Origin: a virus
Strand: one strand, 5' to 3'
IMG/VR virus record: IMGVR_UViG_3300028569_000162
Location: 1 to 24,999 of that record
DNA: 24,999 nt
Under the pieces are notes generated by a model. The model was not told where the DNA came from. It did no database searches and saw nothing but the letters and a program-made list of their open reading frames with translations. A program made the translations under genes and the position numbers. Shown here one piece after another: positions 14,428-20,540 of the stretch. Each line of letters starts with the position of its first letter. Within the stretch, counting starts at the first letter, position 1.

Positions 14428-14804
14428 TTCTTTTTCCTTTCTGCTTTCTCTTGATCAGTTTTGATTTTATGACAAGGCTTACACAGCACCTGCAGATTCT
14501 CTATCTCACAGAAGATGCGGTCAATGAAGTTGTCCCATGTAGTGAAGCCCTTCTTAGGATCTACAACTGGCTTGACATGATCGACCTGTACGTCAGAAGC
14601 GACATAGAGTTTCTGACAAGCAACACACTTGTAATGCATTGCCATCTTACCAGTCTTTGCATTCACTTGTTTGCCAACGAAAGCTTCCTTCAAAGCTTTG
14701 TACTTCGGAGGCCAGCGCCGTGATGCAGCACGTAGGGCAGAGGTCACGAAAGATTTGAATCGTGCCTCTGTCCACTCACCACCATTGCGTTTCTTATCTG
14801 TCAC
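14424..14804 (-). CDS. HNH endonuclease next to RNA ligase
   Basis: A GTG at 14804 gives 126 aa beginning MTDKKRNGG. This start is preferred because upstream TTG codons lie deeper inside the preceding gene, though no strong ribosome binding site is seen. The zinc ribbon is C60-x2-C63 with C108-x2-C111. The HNH catalytic parts are D75-H76, N103 (ENLQ) and H112 in CKPCH. The N-terminal part (W-T-E-A-R-F, R-W-P-P-K) is one I associate with phage HNH proteins. It nicks or cuts DNA and may be a homing or packaging-type enzyme. It is not inserted in a gene here, but lies coupled to the RNA ligase. Confidence 0.82.
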   Translation of the reverse strand: MTDKKRNGGEWTEARFKSFVTSALRAASRRWPPKYKALKEAFVGKQVNAKTGKMAMHYKCVACQKLYVASDVQVDHVKPVVDPKKGFTTWDNFIDRIFCEIENLQVLCKPCHKIKTDQEKAERKKK

Positions 14805-14985
14805 GTGGTACAGATTCAAAAGCAACGTTGGTCATGTCAAATACGTCAGATGGTTCAACTAAGATGTTTTGCACAATGGCACACACATCATCAACGTCCA
14901 ATGCAACGAAGTAGTAGGTGCTGTCTTCATTCTCTTGCACCGCTACAACAAAGCCGTTCTCAGCATTAGTGATTGTTATCTTCAT
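14794..14985 (-). CDS. Small acidic hypothetical protein (63 aa)
   Basis: The ATG at 14985 overlaps the upstream stop (ATGA). The protein begins with a beta-strand pair (MKITITNAENGFVVAVQ, then STYYFVALD), continues with a helix (DDVCAIVQNIL) and ends with an acidic and polar tail. This two-strand plus helix pattern is common in small early phage proteins. Its end overlaps the start of the HNH gene by 11 bases. The family is not recognised. Confidence 0.7.
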   Translation of the reverse strand: MKITITNAENGFVVAVQENEDSTYYFVALDVDDVCAIVQNILVEPSDVFDMTNVAFESVPRDR

Positions 14986-15155
14986 TCTAGTCCTTCGACA
15001 TCAACTTTGTTGAATGTTATCTCAGCATCGAGCCTACTCATGGCATAGACAATGTGTTCCTTAACTGTCTCGACAAGGTAGTCTTCGTTGGTGTACTCAG
15101 CACCTAAGTCATCAACATCAATCTCTGCTTCAAAGGTGACAGTCACTTTAGTCAT
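14982..15155 (-). CDS. Small hypothetical protein (57 aa)
   Basis: The ATG at 15155 has AAGGA about nine bases upstream, inside the end of the DUF3310 gene, with an 8-base overlap. A longer reading from 15176 is open but not favoured. The product begins MTKVTVTFEAEIDVDD, has an acidic helix (NEDYLVETVKEHIVYAMS), and ends with a strand (AEITFNKVDVEGLE). The strand-helix-strand layout suggests a compact fold. There are no catalytic residues and no known family. Confidence 0.72.
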   Translation of the reverse strand: MTKVTVTFEAEIDVDDLGAEYTNEDYLVETVKEHIVYAMSRLDAEITFNKVDVEGLE

Positions 15156-15495
15156 CAAGCTTTCCTTCAAGTTCAATCAATAAATCAATGTAGTGTTTAG
15201 CTTTCTCCAAGTCTTTAACACCGTTCTTGTTACGCCAGCGACTGACATACTTGATGACGTTGCCTTCAAAGTAGCCGATGTTATTGGCATGAATGTACTC
15301 AACTGGTTGAATGGCTAAGTCTTTGTAGTGATTGCCAGCAACTTGAACATCCAATGCTCGTTTGTTGAAGGCTACATCTTCTGGGTTGTATCGCAGCATG
15401 GGTGTCCAGTTGTTTGTAGGAGCACAACAAGTGGCACATGGTTCCTGATCACCCTCTACAGCACTGTATAGACAACTATCGCAAGTGTTCTTCAT
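15148..15495 (-). CDS. DUF3310 protein, T7 gp1.7-like, with Cys-rich N-terminus
   Basis: Residues 50-113 hold the DUF3310 signature. This is V-A-G-N-H-Y-K-D, then I-Q-P-V-E-Y-I, G-Y-F-E-G-N-V-I-K-Y-V-S-R-W-R-x-K-N-G, then D-L-x-K-A-K-H-Y-I-D-L-L-I. T7 gp1.7, a nucleotide kinase acting on dGMP and dTMP, contains this domain. The N-terminal 30 residues have five cysteines in C-x2-C, C-x2-C-C spacing, which suggests a zinc-binding module fused to the domain. The gene fits the nucleotide-supply section. The ATG overlaps the upstream stop (ATGA). The domain is clear; kinase activity here is an inference. Confidence 0.85.
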   Translation of the reverse strand: MKNTCDSCLYSAVEGDQEPCATCCAPTNNWTPMLRYNPEDVAFNKRALDVQVAGNHYKDLAIQPVEYIHANNIGYFEGNVIKYVSRWRNKNGVKDLEKAKHYIDLLIELEGKLDD

Positions 15496-15806
15496 TGCAC
15501 ACCCCCATCACACTTAGTGTTACGAGTAAGCAACGGAACCATGCTGTCACCAATGAGGACATTACCAGATAGTTGTTCAGCCCTGTCACGCAGCAACTCA
15601 GTGAAAGATTTGCTCTCTTCCATCAAAGGAACAGCAGCACACAGGTAACTGGCAACAGTGAGCAAGCTACGCATGTGTTCTTCATCAAGTTTTACAGGAC
15701 CAGCAACAGTCACCATCAACTGAAAGCTACCATCCCATTCAACATTGTCTTCAATGATGGGTCGTAGCACCACAGCTACGTCATTATTTTTAAGGGTGGA
15801 GTCCAT
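15492..15806 (-). CDS. Hypothetical early protein (104 aa)
   Basis: The ATG at 15806 has AAGGA upstream at good spacing and lies 31 bases inside the exonuclease gene. The product begins MDSTLKNNDVAVVLRPII. A strand-rich part (FQLMVTVAGPV) follows, then a helix with LTVASYLCAAVPLM (moderately hydrophobic but interrupted) and a Glu/Lys/Arg-rich helix. Its end overlaps the DUF3310 start. I do not recognise it, although its layout is similar to small proteins beside phage exonucleases. Confidence 0.72.
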   Translation of the reverse strand: MDSTLKNNDVAVVLRPIIEDNVEWDGSFQLMVTVAGPVKLDEEHMRSLLTVASYLCAAVPLMEESKSFTELLRDRAEQLSGNVLIGDSMVPLLTRNTKCDGGVQ

Positions 15807-16477
15807 GTTTGTCCTTCATGTCTACGTAAGAAAAGTAGATGGGCGTTCTCAACAACCCTATCTTCGTTGCCATCATAGGCTTCAACACAACGTTGAAACA
15901 TCTCTGTCTCATCTGCTGCATCTTCTAACATCTTCTTAGCCTTGACATTACCAATGCCACGAAGTCCTATGATGTTGTCAGCACTATCACCTGTCAAGAT
16001 TTGCATGTACAACCTGAGCAACCCTTCAGCTTCAGTGATGTAGTAGGCTTCTTTCTTGACGAAGTTGTAATGCCATCCTTGCACTTGGTCTAGGTCTTTG
16101 TCTAACGAAACAATGACCCCATCGTCACCAAGCTTTGTAGCTTCAATGGCAATGGTGTCATCGGCTTCTTGACCCTCAGACATATCAGCCTTCCACTCTT
16201 GCATCAGATGTTCACGCAGTGCTGCCAGATGTTTAGGCTTCACCTTGTCTGCTCTGTTGCCCTTGTAGGGGGCTGTGATGGCTATGTCGTTTCTGAAGTT
16301 ACCCTTGCCTGTGAGGAAGAGCTTCCATTGGTCGACGTAGCCACACTTGTCTACACCACACATGAGAGTGTTGATGATGAGAGAGTCTACAGACCGGATA
16401 GCCTGTAGCTCATCTTCATTCTCACATGCTGCTGCGGACCTGTAACAGTATATATCCGCATCAAGCATCGCTATCAT
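15776..16477 (-). CDS. 5'-3' exonuclease (FEN/T7 gp6-like)
   Basis: The 233-aa protein carries the flap-nuclease metal-binding acids. They are D6 and D8 (DADIY), E104, D106 and D107 (EADDTI), D126, D128 and D130 (LDKDLDQ), and D164 and D167 (GDSADN). A helix-hairpin-helix follows (GLRGIGNVKAKKML, 171-184). In T7 the equivalent gp6 removes RNA primers and feeds host DNA breakdown. A short linker and basic C-terminus follow. The start overlaps the stop of the 55-aa gene by one base (TAATG). The assignment to the 5'-3' exonuclease family is firm, but the exact role in this phage is inferred from T7. Confidence 0.92.
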   Translation of the reverse strand: MIAMLDADIYCYRSAAACENEDELQAIRSVDSLIINTLMCGVDKCGYVDQWKLFLTGKGNFRNDIAITAPYKGNRADKVKPKHLAALREHLMQEWKADMSEGQEADDTIAIEATKLGDDGVIVSLDKDLDQVQGWHYNFVKKEAYYITEAEGLLRLYMQILTGDSADNIIGLRGIGNVKAKKMLEDAADETEMFQRCVEAYDGNEDRVVENAHLLFLRRHEGQTWTPPLKIMT

Positions 16478-16644
16478 TAGTCGCTCAGACCTGCTGCTGG
16501 TACTTCAGTTTGCTCAGCAGTCTGTGCAGCTTGGAACTGTTGCACCAGCTTCTGATGCAGCGGGAATGCACCAGACTCTGTAGGCAGTTGTCCAAGTACA
16601 CGGACAATGAAGGCGGCTTCGTTTGTATCAATTGTAAAAGTCAT
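16477..16644 (-). CDS. Tiny hypothetical protein between SSB and exonuclease (55 aa)
   Basis: This gene fills the gap between the SSB-like gene and the exonuclease, overlapping each by one base (TGATG and TAATG). It begins MTFTIDTNEAAFIVRVLGQLP, then E-S-G-A-F-P-L-H-x-K-L-V-Q-Q-F, and ends in a Gln/Ala/Glu tail. The pattern of a short strand, a helix, GAFPL and another helix is a recurring small phage protein layout. The function is unknown. Operon position suggests a role in replication or in regulating its neighbours. Confidence 0.75.
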   Translation of the reverse strand: MTFTIDTNEAAFIVRVLGQLPTESGAFPLHQKLVQQFQAAQTAEQTEVPAAGLSD

Positions 16645-17057
16645 CACAGTACATCCTCATCATCGGCAGTGATGCGACCACCACCATCAGCATACTCAAC
16701 CAAGTCGGTGATGACCAGCTTAGCCAATGAAGGGCTAACACCTTTCTTGTTCTTGTACGTCCAAGCGTAGCTGCCAATCATACAGATGGACTGGCTACCG
16801 TTGCCAATGTCTTCAACGATTTCCTCGTTGTCAGAATCAAAAGCTTTGATGGGACGCTGGCTCTTGCAGGTGATGTACTTACCCTGCTCAGGCTTCCTCA
16901 CAAGGTTCTCTTGCACAGAGATGCCCATGTCTTCCAGTGCAGCCACTGCTTTGTCAGACAGGTTACACAGATCAACTGTGTAAGCATCAGCCATTTCATT
17001 CTTACGGTTCAGAGAAGCCCAGTAAACTGTAGCTTTGATTTTCAACTTGTCACTCAT
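16644..17057 (-). CDS. Probable single-stranded DNA-binding protein (gp2.5-like)
   Basis: The 137-aa product has beta-rich OB-fold-like segments. These are KATVYWASL, AYTVDLCNLS, GKYITCKSQRPIKAF, SICMIGSYAWTYK and LVITDLVEY. It ends with an acidic tail (ADDEDVL), the feature by which T7 gp2.5 and bacterial SSB contact partners. Its place between the DNA polymerase and the exonuclease supports this role: coating single strands and recruiting polymerase and helicase. A GTTTCC-rich segment with AAGGAAAC lies before the ATG. The call rests on composition, tail and neighbours, and a profile or structure comparison would settle it. Confidence 0.65.
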   Translation of the reverse strand: MSDKLKIKATVYWASLNRKNEMADAYTVDLCNLSDKAVAALEDMGISVQENLVRKPEQGKYITCKSQRPIKAFDSDNEEIVEDIGNGSQSICMIGSYAWTYKNKKGVSPSLAKLVITDLVEYADGGGRITADDEDVL

Positions 17058-17079
17058 TTGAGTTTCCTTTGATTTAAAT

Positions 17080-17104
17080 GCTGACCAATTCAGTAGGGGT
17101 CAGC
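17080..17104 (-). other. Intergenic hairpin between PolB and SSB genes
   Basis: GCTGACC (17098-17104 on the - strand) pairs perfectly with GGTCAGC (17080-17086) around an 11-base loop. This is in the only sizeable gap (59 bases) in this part of the operon. It is followed by ATTTAAAT rather than a T-run, so it is a weak terminator at best and could be an RNA-processing or stability element. Confidence 0.5.
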
Positions 17105-17116
17105 TTCCTACATGCT

Positions 17117-19183
17117 TCATTGTATCACTAGCTTTGCAGCAGCGTCAATGTAGTATTGGTAATCAATGTCTTTCCATGTAAAGTCATTGACATCATTACA
17201 TGTCCACATACCGTAGCCTTCGCCAACCGATATGCGTCTAGGTTCTGCTTCATCCTTGAGTGGCGGCATCACTTTGACGAGAGCACCACCAGCATTGCAT
17301 GCATAGAATCTGCACATGTTCTGTTGCTGTACATCAACACCATCCATCACCATCACAAGCTTACTACTGCGAGGCACCTTAACCCTGAGCATGAAGTCGT
17401 ACTTGTTCTTGTGACCTTTGATGTACACATCCAGAGGAATGCCATGCAACATAGCAGCTTCAGCAGCCTTTGGTATGACAAGCCCACCCTGATCTTGATG
17501 CCAGCCAAGTCCTTCATGCTGATACGCACCCTTGCGCTTCACCTTACCGTCTGTATATACAGCGATATAGTTGTTCACGTCACGAATAATCATCTTGGAA
17601 TAATGAGCATACTCAAGCTGCAAACCAACCTGCTTCTGCCATGCATCACAGACTCTGTCGTACTGGTCACGCTTACTGCGTGGTAGCTTCACAGTGATGC
17701 CGTCCGTATTGACTTGCACAATTGACAAGCCTTCAATGTCCATCAGCTTCTCAGCCAACAGGCACAGGCTAAGCTGACCATTGATAGTGATCGCCATCGT
17801 GTACTGAGGGTCGTAGAAGGGGCTGTACTTGTTGTTGCTATCACCGTACACACCGTTCAACGCAAGCTTCAACATGGCGTTCTCAGCGCTGCCCTTGGGG
17901 TAGCTCTTACGCTGCTCGTACACGTCTTGGTAGATGTCACAGAACTTCTCAGACAAATGCTCAGGATAGATGCGATTGGCAATGGCAATGTTAGGGTACA
18001 TGGACGCAACGTCAGCATCAACAATCATGTGAGTGTCGCTGTCACTGACGATGGTGCTCTCAACAGATCCGTGAATACCACCAGTGCCGAAGTCAAAACG
18101 AAAGCCACAGACTGTCACGTTCAAGTTGGTAGCAACTTTCCAGTTCTTCCAATAGCTATACTGTTTCTCACCCTTCTTCTTAGCCTTCAACTCTTCCTCT
18201 GACACCCACCCCATAGGATGCAATGCTTTGAAGCCAGCAACAACATCATCGCTTGGTTTGTTGAACCACTTCTGACGCTTCGTCACCATCTCAGCATAAG
18301 CAGCTAGGTCACCAAGGTCGCTCTCTTCAATATCAGACAACGCACCCTTTGTTTCTGTCAAAGACTGTGCAGCAAACCACTCCATCACAAGCTGAAACTC
18401 AGGACGCAGGAAGTCGTAGTAGTTGAACAGACAGTCTTTGATGTGAATGACTGGTCGCTTTGTCTGATTGATGTGACGCTCACCCTTCTTGCCAATGCGA
18501 TAGCAACTACCCGGCATGTTCTCTTCAAGCTTCATGATGAAGTAGTCTTTGCCAATCTTCGTATCGTTGTGGTTGAGGAAGTTGCGACCATACTTAGTAG
18601 ACAACTCTTCACGGAATGTAATCTGTGATAGGCATTCCTTGTAGAACAACAATGTCATCTTCACATCGTGCATGTTGTATTTTAACAACACATCTATCTG
18701 ATCATCGGTCAAGTCGGAGTGAGGGTCATAGGGCAAGTCAACAATACTGTCAGCCTTCATGTTGAACTCAAGCGCCTTCAACGATGTAGCCCTTGCGGGA
18801 TTGTCGAAGTGCATGATTTTGAATAGGTCAACTTGCTGTACATACTGTTGGTTGTCACGAACAAGATGACCAAACCTGTCGTCGCTACCGATGATGCCTT
18901 GTGCTTTCTTGTATGCACGTGTAGCTACAGCCTTACCTGACACTGTCACTGCCTTGTCTCGTACAGACAACAAGTCGTGCAGCACAGGGTAGTCAAATCC
19001 TATGTTGTTGTACCCCACCATCCTATGCTTCTTCTTCTTCAACTCGTCGAGGAAGCTGAACAAGGCAGGGGCTTCGTTCTTTCTGGTGGAGCATTCAAAC
19101 GCAACAGCATGCGACTCGTCAGCACTGATCGCTGAGAATGTGAACGCTGTCTTGTATGTCTCTATGTCCCATATGTAATCCAT
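17117..19183 (-). CDS. Family B DNA polymerase with 3'-5' exonuclease domain
   Basis: The 688-aa product (ATG at 19183, preceded by GAAGGAAAAG) begins with the Exo I motif W-D-I-E (D6, E8). It continues with Exo II N-N-I-G-F-D-Y-P (D64) and Exo III Y-x-x-x-D (Y169, D173). The polymerase part has a G-G-I-H-G loop (about 368-372), motif A D-A-D-V-A-S-M-Y-P (389-397), motif B K-x-A-L-N-G-V-Y-G (439-447) and motif C N-T-D-G (492-495). Motif C is therefore NTD, not the usual DTD. It replicates the phage genome with proofreading. No family A polymerase is present. A longer start at 19222 lies inside the upstream gene and lacks its own ribosome binding site. The 5' end overlaps the HExxH gene by 65 bases. 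Confidence 0.92.
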   Translation of the reverse strand: MDYIWDIETYKTAFTFSAISADESHAVAFECSTRKNEAPALFSFLDELKKKKHRMVGYNNIGFDYPVLHDLLSVRDKAVTVSGKAVATRAYKKAQGIIGSDDRFGHLVRDNQQYVQQVDLFKIMHFDNPARATSLKALEFNMKADSIVDLPYDPHSDLTDDQIDVLLKYNMHDVKMTLLFYKECLSQITFREELSTKYGRNFLNHNDTKIGKDYFIMKLEENMPGSCYRIGKKGERHINQTKRPVIHIKDCLFNYYDFLRPEFQLVMEWFAAQSLTETKGALSDIEESDLGDLAAYAEMVTKRQKWFNKPSDDVVAGFKALHPMGWVSEEELKAKKKGEKQYSYWKNWKVATNLNVTVCGFRFDFGTGGIHGSVESTIVSDSDTHMIVDADVASMYPNIAIANRIYPEHLSEKFCDIYQDVYEQRKSYPKGSAENAMLKLALNGVYGDSNNKYSPFYDPQYTMAITINGQLSLCLLAEKLMDIEGLSIVQVNTDGITVKLPRSKRDQYDRVCDAWQKQVGLQLEYAHYSKMIIRDVNNYIAVYTDGKVKRKGAYQHEGLGWHQDQGGLVIPKAAEAAMLHGIPLDVYIKGHKNKYDFMLRVKVPRSSKLVMVMDGVDVQQQNMCRFYACNAGGALVKVMPPLKDEAEPRRISVGEGYGMWTCNDVNDFTWKDIDYQYYIDAAAKLVIQ

Positions 19184-19586
19184 CTTTCTTTTCCTTCTTT
19201 GGTGGTGGAAACAGTTTAGCACGATAGGCTCTCATCAACGAAGCGCTGACGTTCTGTATCGCGTATGCCTGTATTTCATTACCGGGATTGTCTTCACAGA
19301 TATACCTGAAGTATTCCTGCACCACATGTACAGCCTCGTGTACTAACAATGTTGCAACGTCGATACCATCTTCTGCAGGCTTCACAGGTATGCAAACTAT
19401 GGTGACTCTATTGCCCTTTGGTGTGTTGAAATAATGTGTGGTAGCCAATGATTCAGCCATCAACCATCTATCCCAATCAGATATCGGCACCTTCAAATAT
19501 CTCAGTGTGCGATAGTAGTCTGCCTCAGTGGTGCAGAGTTTTAAGAAGTCACCTTCGATCAGGCAACGGTTCAACCATATCGTCAT
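19119..19586 (-). CDS. HExxH metallopeptidase-like phage protein
   Basis: The 155-aa protein (ATG at 19586 with AAAGGA upstream) starts MTIWLNRCLIEGDFLKLC. Residues 83-87 are H-E-A-V-H, followed 16 residues later by N-E-I-Q-A-Y-A-I-Q (E104). This is the arrangement of a zincin: HExxH plus a third Glu ligand on the next helix. I associate the overall layout with small phage proteins of unknown substrate. The C-terminus is Lys/Pro-rich and overlaps the polymerase start by 65 bases, longer than any other overlap in the operon. Zinc binding and peptidase activity are inferred from the motif only. Confidence 0.65.
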   Translation of the reverse strand: MTIWLNRCLIEGDFLKLCTTEADYYRTLRYLKVPISDWDRWLMAESLATTHYFNTPKGNRVTIVCIPVKPAEDGIDVATLLVHEAVHVVQEYFRYICEDNPGNEIQAYAIQNVSASLMRAYRAKLFPPPKKEKKDGLHMGHRDIQDSVHILSDQC

Positions 19587-19707
19587 CGTTGTCCTTTTTA
19601 GTTTCTTCAGGTTTGTCTCTGCCGAATATAGCATCCCATCGGCTGGCCCATTCTTCGTCAGCTACAGAACGTGGTCGTGGTGTGCTGCCCTTGCCTCCAT
19701 CACTCAT
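19549..19707 (-). CDS. Small basic/acidic phage protein with WDAIFG motif (52 aa)
   Basis: The ATG at 19707 overlaps the stop of the previous tiny gene by eight bases, and the end overlaps the HExxH gene by 38 bases. The protein reads K-G-S-T-P-R-P-R-S, then E-E-W-A-S-R-W-D-A-I-F-G-R, then an acidic KD-rich tail. The combination KGS-x-x-RP and W-D-x-I-F-G is one I associate with small phage proteins of unknown function. Conservation of such a short motif suggests a peptide that binds a partner, but that is an inference. Confidence 0.75.
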   Translation of the reverse strand: MSDGGKGSTPRPRSVADEEWASRWDAIFGRDKPEETKKDNDDDMVEPLPDRR

Positions 19708-19834
19708 TGTCGTCCCTCAGTTGTTCATACACATACAAGTTATGATCAACATCATCAAGCTCAGCATAAAGCTTAGCCAGTTCTGTGTTGCCTGCCATGT
19801 AAGCATCGCGCTCAAGTTCTGCATAGGTTTTCAT
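19700..19834 (-). CDS. Tiny hypothetical protein (44 aa)
   Basis: A 44-codon frame starts at ATG 19834, six bases after AGGAG; a tandem ATG one codon earlier is too close to that site. It is a mainly helical acidic peptide, MKTYAELERDAYMAGNTE, then LAKLYAELDDVDHNLYVYEQLR. It is coupled to the genes on both sides by overlaps. I assign no function. The good ribosome binding site and packed context support translation. Confidence 0.65.
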   Translation of the reverse strand: MKTYAELERDAYMAGNTELAKLYAELDDVDHNLYVYEQLRDDNE

Positions 19835-19989
19835 CATACTCTCCTGTTATTAAGTATCTGCAACAAGATGTTAATACTCTGCACCAACATCATCTGTTCC
19901 ATTGGGTCAAGCTGGTGATAGCTTGGTGTAGGGGTGGGCCATTTCTTTCTAATGGCTTCCCAATACTGTTCTACTTCGCTCATATTCAT
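19834..19989 (-). CDS. Tiny hypothetical protein with PMEQMM motif (51 aa)
   Basis: The ATG at 19989 overlaps the HNH stop in ATGA. The product has EQYWEAIRKKWPTPTPSYH, then L-D-P-M-E-Q-M-M-L-V-Q-S-I-N and a Leu-rich helical end. Helices around a W-P and a D-P-M-E-Q-M-M core resemble small conserved phage proteins of unknown role. It may originally have followed the primase-helicase directly, before the HNH gene entered. Confidence 0.7.
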   Translation of the reverse strand: MNMSEVEQYWEAIRKKWPTPTPSYHQLDPMEQMMLVQSINILLQILNNRRV

Positions 19990-20483
19990 TTTACCTTTTC
20001 ATATGCGGAGTGCAACTCAATTATCTTATTAGCAAAATACAGAAGTTCATCAATGCTTGCGTTGTACTTCATTGCGTTTGCCTTATGAGACATAAGTTGT
20101 ACATTTCCTTTAACGTATCCCTTTTCAGGAACGATCCTATCAATTGTTGGTGAGTTATGAGATGGACCTTTTGCGTCTAGGTTTTGTTTGAGTTCAATAC
20201 CTAGATACGGACAGAGCTTCACAACTTCTATGTCTTTAATGGTGATGTCAAACGGAACTCCTTTTTGTTTTGCACGGTTCTTTGCTTGTTGAACCAAGTG
20301 TTGAAGCCAGTTTTTTCTAAACCACTGCCTAGATTCCTTATCCCAACAACTTTTACAGATTGGTTTAAGATAGGTGTAGTACGAAATAGTTCCATCTTTC
20401 TTGGTGTGCTTACACTGCCTAGCGTAGTAGTCCTCAACAACCTTATTCTCACCGCACTCATTACAAACTTTATGTGTTCTCAT
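19986..20483 (-). CDS. HNH homing-type endonuclease
   Basis: The 165-aa product (ATG at 20483, with AGGAGG at optimal spacing, the strongest ribosome site seen in the window) has an N-terminal zinc ribbon C7-x2-C10 with C43-x2-C46. It then has a basic helix (QQAKNRAKQKGVPF), C-P-Y-L-G-I-E-L, and the nuclease core S-P-T-I-D-R-I-V-P with G-Y-V-x-G-N-V and S-H-K-A-N. This is the pattern of freestanding phage HNH homing endonucleases, which nick DNA and spread their own gene. The gene looks more AT-rich than its neighbours and has a possible own promoter. Insertion between primase-helicase and a small gene is likely. Confidence 0.85.
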   Translation of the reverse strand: MRTHKVCNECGENKVVEDYYARQCKHTKKDGTISYYTYLKPICKSCWDKESRQWFRKNWLQHLVQQAKNRAKQKGVPFDITIKDIEVVKLCPYLGIELKQNLDAKGPSHNSPTIDRIVPEKGYVKGNVQLMSHKANAMKYNASIDELLYFANKIIELHSAYEKVK

Positions 20484-20512
20484 ATTATACCTCCTAGTAT
20501 TTGAACATAGTA

Positions 20513-20540
20513 GGTATAACATATGTTCTAAATATTACAA
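20513..20540 (-). promoter_or_regulatory. Possible promoter for the HNH gene
   Basis: On the - strand TTGTAA (20540-20535) and TATACC (20518-20513) are 16 bases apart, near the sigma-70 pattern. They lie just before the strong AGGAGG site. The -35 overlaps the primase-helicase stop. The match is imperfect. Confidence 0.3.
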
